Source of the DNA: JAISST01 sp050434145 | GTDB taxonomy: Bacteria; Fusobacteriota; Fusobacteriia; Fusobacteriales; Fusobacteriaceae | Assembly (NCBI RefSeq): GCF_050434145.1 | Contig: NZ_JBNPVX010000038.1 | Coordinates: 1 to 29,250 of the forward strand | DNA: 29,250 nucleotides | Direction of reading: 5' to 3' | In this document: positions 23,197-29,250 of the stretch, piece after piece | How the letters are laid out: every line of letters begins with the position of its first letter | Numbering within the stretch: the first letter of the stretch is position 1 | Notes under the pieces: generated by a model | Told to the model about the DNA's origin: nothing | Seen by the model: only the letters and a program-made list of their open reading frames with translations | The model's database searches: none | Translations under genes and position numbers: made by a program

Positions 23197-24051
23197 ATGG
23201 AAAAAATAATAAAAATAGGAAAAAGGCAAAAGATGACAATTAATAATTTCTGTAAAATAGGTGCATATCTTGATGCAGAAACAGGTGATCCATTAGATAA
23301 TATTCTTCTTCCCAAAAATGAACTTGAAGGAAAGGAATTAAAAGAAGGTGAAGAGGTAGAAGTATTGATATATAGAGACTCTGAAGATAGATTAATAGCT
23401 ACTTTTAGAAATACTGAGGTGTTGGTAGGAAATTTGGAATGGTTAGAAGTAGTTGACATAAGTCCAAAACTGGGAGCTTTCTTATATTGGGGACTCAACA
23501 AGGATATTTTGTTACCAAGAGATCAACAAGTAACAAAAGTTGAAATAGGTAAAAAGTATTTAGTTGGGATATATGAAGATAGCAAAGGGAGGCCTTCTGC
23601 TACAATGAAGATAAATAGTTTTCTTTTACCTGCACCTTTGAATTATGAAAAAAATCAAATGGTATCAGGTACAGTATATGGAATAAATAATGAAATAGGT
23701 GTATTTATTGCTGTGGAAGATAGGTATTATGGCATGATTCCTAATGCAGAATATTTTAAAGATTACAAAATAGGAGATACTATTGAAGCAAGGATAATAA
23801 GGATTAGAGAAGATAGAAAAATAGATTTGACTCCAAGAGAACTTAGTTTTATACAAATGGATAAAGATGCAGAGCTAATATTAGAAAAAATGAAACTATT
23901 GGGAAATAAATTTAAATTTAATGATAAAAGTACACCAGAAGAAATAGAGGATTACTTTGGTATAAGTAAAAAAGCTTTTAAACGTGCGATTGGTTCTTTG
24001 CTAAAAAATGGAAAAATAGATAAGAGTGAAAATGGATTTAAATTGAGATAA
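23197..24051 (+). CDS. cvfB: S1 RNA-binding domain protein CvfB
   Basis: Cytoplasmic RNA-binding protein of about 284 residues (CvfB/YitL family; in staphylococci a virulence regulator). There are three S1-like beta-barrel modules: about 1-60 with GAYLDAETGDPLDNILLPKNEL, 65-130 with GAFLYWGLNKDILLPRDQQ, and 145-210 with GVFIAVEDRYYGMIPNAE. A C-terminal winged helix follows (STPEEIEDYFGISKKAFKRA, about 238-284). AGGAG at 23187-23191 is 5 nt before ATG 23197; a GTG at 23191 overlaps the RBS. The membrane protein gene starts 12 nt later, and no promoter separates the two. The RNA targets are unknown. Confidence 0.93.
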   Translation: MEKIIKIGKRQKMTINNFCKIGAYLDAETGDPLDNILLPKNELEGKELKEGEEVEVLIYRDSEDRLIATFRNTEVLVGNLEWLEVVDISPKLGAFLYWGLNKDILLPRDQQVTKVEIGKKYLVGIYEDSKGRPSATMKINSFLLPAPLNYEKNQMVSGTVYGINNEIGVFIAVEDRYYGMIPNAEYFKDYKIGDTIEARIIRIREDRKIDLTPRELSFIQMDKDAELILEKMKLLGNKFKFNDKSTPEEIEDYFGISKKAFKRAIGSLLKNGKIDKSENGFKLR

Positions 24052-24063
24052 GGGGGATTATCT

Positions 24064-24576
24064 ATGGAATGGTTGGTGATGATACTTTTTGCTTATTTTT
24101 TTATAGGTACATTAGGAAAAATTATTTTATATATTATAACCAATATAGGGCTTTATGGAATTTTTCAAAAAGCTGGAGTAAGTGGAATTTTAGCTTTTAT
24201 TCCAGGATATAATCTCTATATATATGTTACTAAAATTGCTCGTAGACACTGGTTATATTTTGTATTTATGGTTTTTCCTTTTATAATTTCTGGTATATTG
24301 AGCAGCGTAATTCCACAGTATTTGCCACTAGATAGTGTAAAAATTAGTGAAATAATCATGTTTGTATTTTGTGGGGTTGTTTCTTATGACGTTGCAAAAA
24401 ATTATGGTAAAAATTGGATGTTTGCTATGGGGTTATGTTTTTTCCCATTTATATTTACATTAATATTGGGATTTGGAAAATCAAAATTTTCTCCTAAAAA
24501 AAATTATGATTTTGCTGCAAAAATTTTAGGTAGCAAAAATAAAGATGATAATGATAGATACTTTGATGGTAAATAA
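24064..24576 (+). CDS. DUF5684-like membrane protein
   Basis: Inner-membrane protein of 170 residues with about four hydrophobic segments. The middle holds YGIFQKAGVSGILAFIPGYN and a charged IARRHW loop, then the DVAKNYGKNWMFAMGLCFFPFIFTLILGFG end, which resembles the DUF5684 pattern of small membrane proteins often seen near signal peptidases. There is no signal peptidase gene here. A hydrophilic tail (KNKDDNDRYFDGK) follows the last segment. GGGGG precedes the ATG, and it forms an operon with cvfB, ending at a clear terminator. The function is unknown. Confidence 0.75.
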   Translation: MEWLVMILFAYFFIGTLGKIILYIITNIGLYGIFQKAGVSGILAFIPGYNLYIYVTKIARRHWLYFVFMVFPFIISGILSSVIPQYLPLDSVKISEIIMFVFCGVVSYDVAKNYGKNWMFAMGLCFFPFIFTLILGFGKSKFSPKKNYDFAAKILGSKNKDDNDRYFDGK

Positions 24577-24639
24577 ATAGAAAAAAATATAATATAGTAA
24601 ATGAAAATTTTCAAAAAAGTTTAAAATTAATATGTTATT

Positions 24640-24663
24640 AAAGCGCTTAGATGCGCTTTTTTT
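24640..24663 (+). terminator. Rho-independent terminator of the cvfB operon
   Basis: AAAGCGC (24640-24646) pairs with GCGCTTT (24653-24659) around a 6-nt loop and runs into a stretch of seven T residues. Confidence 0.9.
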
Positions 24664-24691
24664 CTTTGTTAATAACGAATTAAAGAGAAAT

Positions 24692-24763
24692 ATATGTTAC
24701 CCATACCATAAATTTAACTAAAAATTTGTTACAGGAAACATATGTGAAAAAGATATATTGTGA
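24692..24763 (+). promoter_or_regulatory. Regulatory-looking repeats upstream of tctC
   Basis: ATATGTT (24692-24698) and its inverse AACATAT (24737-24743) are 38 nt apart. TGTGA occurs at 24743-24747 and 24759-24763, in direct orientation 16 nt apart. They lie between the terminator and tctC and could bind a regulator. No clear -35/-10 pair is visible. The support is only positional. Confidence 0.3.
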
Positions 24764-24847
24764 TACATTATATTAAATAAAAAATATTGTTTTATATTTA
24801 AACCAAATGTATTGTTTTTAATTGAAAAATTTAAATTAGGAGGAATT

Positions 24848-25810
24848 ATGAAGAAAAAAATTTTATTTTTAGTTTTATTAGTATCAATGTTTATGGTCAG
24901 TATAGTAAAAGCAAGTGAGTACAAATTTACAAGTACGATTACTCTGATATGTCCTTTAAATCCTGGAGGGGATACTGATAGAAATACTCGGGTGTTAGCA
25001 GAGTATATGCAAAAATATTTGGGAGTAAATGTTATTGTTAAGAATGTAAATGGTGGTGCAACAGTAATGGGAATGCAAGAATGTCTTGATGCAAAACCAG
25101 ATGGATTGACTTTAGTAGTAAATGGGACTGATTTATTTGTGCCGTATATGCAAGGTTTATCAAAAATAAATATTGATAGTTTTAAGACTATAGCCATTCC
25201 TGTAATAGATAACACTACTGTTTTGGCAGTTAACAAAAGTTCTGGTTGGAAGACTTTAAAAGAATTATTAGATGCTGCTAAAGCAAAACCAGGTGCGATT
25301 GAGTATGGTGGAAAAATAGGTGCTTCCAATCAAATTTGTGGTATTGCTATGAATAAAGAGTGGGAGACCAATATGAGATTTATGGATGTAGGTAATAATG
25401 CAGCTAAAATGACAGCTTTATTGGGAGAACAAACGAATGTAATTAATATATCATATGCATTGGCAAAAGATTATTTCTCAACAGGCGAATTTGTTGCACT
25501 TTGCTTATTGGGAAATGAAAAGAATCCATTATTAGTTGATGTTCCAATGGCTTCTGACTTTGGTTTGAAAAATGTTGATTTTAGTAAATTTTTCTGGATA
25601 GGAACACATCCAGAGACTCCTGATGAAATAGTAAAAGCATTAACTGATGCAATTGAAAAAACAACTAAAGATCCTAAATTTATTGAGACTATGGAATCTT
25701 ATTACTTAAATGTTGTATTTTATCCTACAGAAGAGGGTAGAAAATTTGCAAATGAAATGTATGAAAAAGGGTTATTACCTTATAAAGAAGAATTTTTGAA
25801 AAATCAATAA
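24848..25810 (+). CDS. tctC: Tripartite tricarboxylate transporter substrate-binding protein TctC
   Basis: Periplasmic binding protein of the TTT family, 320 residues. The signal peptide spans residues 1-22 (hydrophobic core, cut likely after VKA). The mature part has the TctC pattern: a PLNPGGDTDRNTRVLAEYM stretch, GGATVMGM, a KPDGLTL segment and PGAIEYGGKIGASNQ. The start is ATG 24848, 4 nt after AGGAGG; an in-frame ATG 12 codons earlier has no RBS. The bound ligand (citrate, other carboxylates, or another small acid) cannot be read from sequence. It heads tctC-tctB-tctA, the usual order. Confidence 0.92.
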   Translation: MKKKILFLVLLVSMFMVSIVKASEYKFTSTITLICPLNPGGDTDRNTRVLAEYMQKYLGVNVIVKNVNGGATVMGMQECLDAKPDGLTLVVNGTDLFVPYMQGLSKINIDSFKTIAIPVIDNTTVLAVNKSSGWKTLKELLDAAKAKPGAIEYGGKIGASNQICGIAMNKEWETNMRFMDVGNNAAKMTALLGEQTNVINISYALAKDYFSTGEFVALCLLGNEKNPLLVDVPMASDFGLKNVDFSKFFWIGTHPETPDEIVKALTDAIEKTTKDPKFIETMESYYLNVVFYPTEEGRKFANEMYEKGLLPYKEEFLKNQ

Positions 25811-25838
25811 AATCTAAATAAATCGTGTGGTGTTGAAA

Positions 25839-26339
25839 ATGAATGATGGAAAGAAAAATTTTTATTCTGGCATTGTATTCTTTGTCTTTGGAGTATTTAT
25901 ATTTTTATGTAGTTACAAAATCCCAGCTACAACATCGGATATACTGGGGTCAAGATTTTTTCCAAGAGTTGTATCAATATCAACTTGTGTTTTATCATTA
26001 ATGTTAATAATACTTTCATCAAGGAATTTTAAAAAATCTGAAGAAAGTATTGAAGTAAAAAAAAGTGATAATAAAAGTCCATTGAAATTGATCAGTCCAT
26101 TTTCATTGACAATAATACTTCTTTTTTCCTATTATATTTTACTAAATTTAATAGGATTTACACTAACTTCTATACTGTATCTTTTCTTGCAAAGTGCTAT
26201 ATTGATGAATAATGATGATAGAAAAGATAAAAAGAAGATAGTGGTATTGGGAATAGTGTCTATAATTATCCCAATATTCATTAATCTAATATTTTTGAAA
26301 ATATTTGATAGAGTGTTACCAGTTGGAAAATTATTTTGA
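25839..26339 (+). CDS. tctB: Tripartite tricarboxylate transporter small membrane subunit TctB
   Basis: Small inner-membrane subunit of about 166 residues, probably four membrane segments separated by a charged loop (KKSEESIEVKKSDNKSP). DILGSRFFPRVVSIST near the start resembles the TctB/DUF1468 family. ATG 25839 is taken as start, with only GGTG at 25829-25832 as a poor RBS; GTG codons at 25827 and 25830 are alternatives. It may be translated by coupling to tctC, 28 nt upstream. Its weak similarity across the family is normal. Confidence 0.85.
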   Translation: MNDGKKNFYSGIVFFVFGVFIFLCSYKIPATTSDILGSRFFPRVVSISTCVLSLMLIILSSRNFKKSEESIEVKKSDNKSPLKLISPFSLTIILLFSYYILLNLIGFTLTSILYLFLQSAILMNNDDRKDKKKIVVLGIVSIIIPIFINLIFLKIFDRVLPVGKLF

Positions 26340-26358
26340 TATATTGGAGGGAAATTAA

Positions 26359-27861
26359 ATGGAGTTATTAAATGGTTTACAGTCTTTATTGAATCCCATA
26401 ACATTAGCTCTGATAATTGGTGGAGTTTTTGTAGGCCTTATAATAGGTGCTATGCCAGGATTATCTGCTTTTACTGCTCTAGCAATTATGCTTCCTTTTA
26501 CTTTTGGAATGATGCCAGTAAATGCAATTTCATTTTTGATGGCAATATATGTAGGAGGATGTTCTGGTGGATTGATATCTGCAGTACTTTTGGGGATACC
26601 AGGAACCCCTTCTTCCATTGCTACTTGTTTTGATGGTTATCCAATGGCAAAAAATGGAGAGGCAGGAAGAGCTCTTGGTGTGGGAATACTTTTCTCATTT
26701 ATAGGAGGAATATTTGGAGCTTTAGTGTTATCATTTGTAGGTCCACATATTGCACGAGTAGCACTAAAATTTAATTTTTATGATTATTTTGCAATAATAC
26801 TATTTTCACTGACTACAGTTTCTGTATTATCAGATGGAAGTATGATAAAAGGTTTTCTTTCTTGTTTATTTGGGGTTACACTTGGATTTGTAGGGACAGA
26901 TACTCTTAGTGCGTATTATAGATATACTTTTGGAATAGAAAAATTGGTAAATGGATTTAATTTAGTGCCAGTTTTGATAGGATTATTTGCCGTATCACAA
27001 ATAATGATGACAGCTAAAGAAAAGAAAGATGTGAAGTCATCATCTGATGAACCTAATACAATACAAAAAAAAGTGCGTGGTTTTGGCCTTACTTTATCAG
27101 AATTTTTTCAACAGGTGAAAATAGCTATACCATGTGCTATTATAGGATTAGTAGTGGGGGTATTGCCAGGACTTGGAGGTAATATAAGTAATCTGTTAGG
27201 TTATGCTTATGCAAAAAAAACATCTAAATATCCAGATAAATTTGGTACTGGAATAATTGATGGAATCGTTGCTCCAGAAACTGCCAATAATGCTACAGTA
27301 GGTGGTGCAATTATTATATTGCTTACATTGGGGATACCAGGTGATAATGCCACTTCGATCATTTTGGCAGGATTTCAATTGCATGATGTTACCCCAGGTC
27401 CATTGCTATTTAAAACCAGTGGACCTCTGGTATATGCAATATTAGCAGCGTTTATTTTATCAAATATAGCCTTTTTTATAATAGAGTATTTTGGATTACC
27501 AATTTTCACTAAATTACTTTCTATTCCATCTAGATTACTATTACCAATTGTAATAATATGCTGTTTTGTAGGTTCGTATTGCTCTAATAACAATATTATT
27601 GATGTTTTCATCATGGTAATATTTGGTGTTTTAGGATATATTCTTAAGAAATATAAATATCCTTTGGCTCCATTGGTAGTTGGATTTATATTGGCACCAT
27701 TATTAGAGTTATATCTAAGGCGTTCTTTAATGAGGACAGGAGGAAGTTTTTTACCTATAATACAATCACCAATAGCAGCAGTATTTCTATTTGTTACATT
27801 ATGTACAGTAATTTATATTGCATATTCTGAGATAAAGAGAAATAGAATAGTTTCTAATTGA
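26359..27861 (+). CDS. tctA: Tripartite tricarboxylate transporter large membrane subunit TctA
   Basis: Twelve-segment-class inner-membrane protein of 500 residues, the size expected for TctA. The conserved signatures are present twice-fold: GAMPGLSAFTALAIMLPFTFGM with GIPGTPSSIATCFDGYPMAK at the start, and GVLPGLGGNISNLLGYA, FGTGIIDGIVAPETANNATV and LGIPGDNATSIILAG in the second half. GGAGG lies 8 nt before the ATG. It pairs with TctB for ion-driven solute uptake delivered by TctC. Downstream is a structured leader and a hydroxyacid dehydrogenase, which may metabolise the solute. Confidence 0.95.
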   Translation: MELLNGLQSLLNPITLALIIGGVFVGLIIGAMPGLSAFTALAIMLPFTFGMMPVNAISFLMAIYVGGCSGGLISAVLLGIPGTPSSIATCFDGYPMAKNGEAGRALGVGILFSFIGGIFGALVLSFVGPHIARVALKFNFYDYFAIILFSLTTVSVLSDGSMIKGFLSCLFGVTLGFVGTDTLSAYYRYTFGIEKLVNGFNLVPVLIGLFAVSQIMMTAKEKKDVKSSSDEPNTIQKKVRGFGLTLSEFFQQVKIAIPCAIIGLVVGVLPGLGGNISNLLGYAYAKKTSKYPDKFGTGIIDGIVAPETANNATVGGAIIILLTLGIPGDNATSIILAGFQLHDVTPGPLLFKTSGPLVYAILAAFILSNIAFFIIEYFGLPIFTKLLSIPSRLLLPIVIICCFVGSYCSNNNIIDVFIMVIFGVLGYILKKYKYPLAPLVVGFILAPLLELYLRRSLMRTGGSFLPIIQSPIAAVFLFVTLCTVIYIAYSEIKRNRIVSN

Positions 27862-27959
27862 ATAATTGTGAGATGTGAAAATTGCTTACAAAATTATTAT
27901 TTGGACAATATATGTAATGAATACATAACTAAATATAAAAGATATTTTTTTCATTAAAC

Positions 27960-28041
27960 TGCCTGCATGAGTTTTTTATAAATTTATGCAGGCACCTCTA
28001 AAAAGTAAGAATGTAAATGTTCATTATCTCAATGTAGAGGT
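27960..28041 (+). promoter_or_regulatory. Two adjacent hairpins in the leader between tctA and the dehydrogenase gene
   Basis: TGCCTGCAT (27960-27968) pairs with ATGCAGGCA (27986-27994) around 17 nt. It is directly followed by ACCTCTA (27994-28000) pairing with TAGAGGT (28035-28041). No T-tract follows the first stem, so it is not a standard terminator. It does not match a riboswitch I recognise. It could be an unrecognised RNA element, a processing site, or an operator. Confidence 0.5.
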
Positions 28042-28112
28042 ATATGTTTTATAATATATAAAAAATATGATCCAGAAAATAATTATAAAAATACTAAATA
28101 AAAGGAGAGCAA

Positions 28113-29072
28113 ATGTTAGGTAAAGTGCTAATACCGCAAATAATATCTAAAGAAGGAGTAGAATTATTAGAAAGTTATGGTTTTGAAATTAAAATGGGAT
28201 CTGGAGCATTGGAAGAAAACCTAATAGAAGATGTAGAAGATTGTGATGCTATTTTACTCAGAACAGCTCCATGTACAAAAGCAGTTTTAGAGGCAGGTAA
28301 TCAATTAAAGATTGTAGCAAGACATGGTGCAGGTTATAATAATGTAGATATAGATGCAGCAACAAAATTAGGTATTTTAGTAACAAATTCTCCAGATTCG
28401 ACAACAAATACAGTGGCGGAATTTACTTTAGGAGCTATTTTGGCTATTACTAAAAAAACTTTTTTAATGAATAAAGAAATGAAAAAAGGAAACTTTTTTT
28501 TCAAAACGGCTAATAAAGGAATAGATTTATCAGGAAAAAAACTAGGTATAGTTGGTTTTGGACGCATTGGAAGAAGAGTAGCTCATAAAGCATTTTATGG
28601 TTTGGATATGGAAATACTAGCTTACAGCCCATCTGCAAGGAAGGATAATGTACCAGAATATGTAACAGTTTGTGATTGGGATACTATATTCAAAGAGGCA
28701 GATATCATATCACTTCATATGCCACATACTAAATCTAATACTGGTTGTGTAGGGGCTAAAGAATTTTCTAATATGAAATCGACTGCTTATTTTGTTAATT
28801 GTGCACGAGGCGAAGTGGTTAATGAAAAAGAATTAGTTACTGCATTGGAAAAAGAAGAAATAGCAGGAGCTTTTTTAGATGTATTTGAAATGGAACCACC
28901 TAGCAAAGAAAATCCTCTGTTATCTATGGATAATGTAATTTTTACACCACATATGGCATCTAATACAGAAGAATGTATGATGCTTATGGCGACACAAGCA
29001 GCTTCTGAAATAATTAGAGTGCTCACAGGTAAAAATCCCAACTGGCCAGTAAATAAACCAGTAAAAAAATGA
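28113..29072 (+). CDS. D-isomer-specific 2-hydroxyacid dehydrogenase
   Basis: NAD-dependent dehydrogenase of 319 residues, reducing a 2-keto acid or oxidising its D-2-hydroxy acid. The dinucleotide motif GFGRIG is at 148-153. The catalytic triad is complete: R232 (NCARGEVV), E261 (DVFEMEPP) and H280 (TPHMAS). The N-terminal substrate-binding lobe includes ILLRTAP and VARHGAGYNNVD. It resembles the glyoxylate/phosphoglycerate dehydrogenase group but lacks the C-terminal ACT domain of SerA. AAAGGAGAG precedes the ATG. It follows tctCBA by 251 nt through a structured leader, so it may act on the imported acid. It ends at a strong terminator. Confidence 0.92.
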   Translation: MLGKVLIPQIISKEGVELLESYGFEIKMGSGALEENLIEDVEDCDAILLRTAPCTKAVLEAGNQLKIVARHGAGYNNVDIDAATKLGILVTNSPDSTTNTVAEFTLGAILAITKKTFLMNKEMKKGNFFFKTANKGIDLSGKKLGIVGFGRIGRRVAHKAFYGLDMEILAYSPSARKDNVPEYVTVCDWDTIFKEADIISLHMPHTKSNTGCVGAKEFSNMKSTAYFVNCARGEVVNEKELVTALEKEEIAGAFLDVFEMEPPSKENPLLSMDNVIFTPHMASNTEECMMLMATQAASEIIRVLTGKNPNWPVNKPVKK

Positions 29073-29087
29073 TATAAGTTTGATAAT

Positions 29088-29123
29088 AAAAGTTGACTTA
29101 ATTATGTAGTTAAGTCAACTTTT
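29088..29123 (+). terminator. Strong terminator after the dehydrogenase gene
   Basis: AAAAGTTGACTTAA (29088-29101) and TTAAGTCAACTTTT (29110-29123) form a perfect 14-bp stem with an 8-nt loop. The stem's own T-rich end continues into AT-rich sequence. Confidence 0.88.
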
Positions 29124-29216
29124 AATTTGATATACTTTCTTGAATTTTTATTAAATTGTTAGTGTAAAATATTTGTAGGGAAATTTCAAAAAATAAAAAA
29201 GAGAAACACCTTGATA

Positions 29217-29225
29217 TGTTATAAT
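29217..29225 (+). promoter_or_regulatory. Extended -10 promoter for a gene beyond the window edge
   Basis: TGTTATAAT is a perfect extended -10. No gene begins before the window ends; transcription would start about 29232 and leave the window. Confidence 0.5.
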
Positions 29226-29250
29226 GAATTCACTACCAAACATAAAACAA

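Noticed and set aside
24718..25329. 203-codon minus-strand frame opposite tctC
   Set aside because: It mirrors tctC coding sequence, lacks an RBS and shows no domain.
1..29250. Search for CRISPR arrays, tRNA or rRNA genes, prophage and defence systems
   Set aside because: No regularly spaced repeats, cloverleaf or rRNA-like sequence, or recognisable phage or defence gene was seen.

Overview
The window is AT-rich, densely packed bacterial chromosome with strong Shine-Dalgarno sites, occasional TTG/GTG starts and many extended -10 promoters. Gene content fits a strictly or facultatively anaerobic, low-GC bacterium. A Fusobacterium-like organism is my best guess, from overall codon use, signal peptides of a diderm type, and the mix of PTS enzyme I, long HflX, CvfB, DUF5684, TTT transporter and M20D amidohydrolase. 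This is inference, not a database match. I see no tRNA, rRNA, CRISPR array, prophage or intact insertion sequence.

Layout. 1-534 is non-coding, with short inverted repeats and a possible gene scrap. 535-2514 holds two adjacent, translationally coupled LysR regulators. 2629-4419 is a lone ptsI (enzyme I, no ptsH beside it) with a bidirectional terminator facing a Na/Pi cotransporter (minus). 6181-9059 is potABC (polyamine ABC importer without a binding protein). Then come an exported cyclophilin, a YciI-like protein, and on the minus strand an M20D amidohydrolase and an HD-domain phosphohydrolase. Between those two lies a 203-bp element with 9-bp terminal inverted repeats. 12685-14467 is a sirtuin and an aldo/keto reductase. 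14491-14906 is a minus-strand pair of small genes, a 44-residue protein overlapping a 94-residue protein. 14979-16973 holds a LysE-type exporter and mnmA. hflX (minus) and thiD (plus) diverge from a shared 113-bp region. 19790-24663 is a transport and RNA-binding stretch: a degenerate ABC ATPase, a periplasmic binding protein, a permease, an intact ABC ATPase, cvfB and a DUF5684 membrane protein. 24848-27861 is a tripartite tricarboxylate transporter (tctCBA), followed by a structured leader and a D-2-hydroxyacid dehydrogenase with a strong terminator.

How the genes may work together. TctCBA plus the hydroxyacid dehydrogenase suggests uptake and use of an organic acid. ThiD next to an NMT1/THI5-like binding-protein ABC operon suggests salvage of a thiamine pyrimidine precursor, but the substrate is not proven. 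Most of the window is ordinary housekeeping and transport. The features most worth a second look are: the JAMM/RadC-like HxH-x7-S-x2-D motif on the N-terminal half of HflX; the ABC ATPase whose signature, Walker B glutamate and H-loop histidine are all replaced while its Walker A is intact, in the same operon as a normal ATPase; the MITE-like element; and the overlapping small-gene pair.
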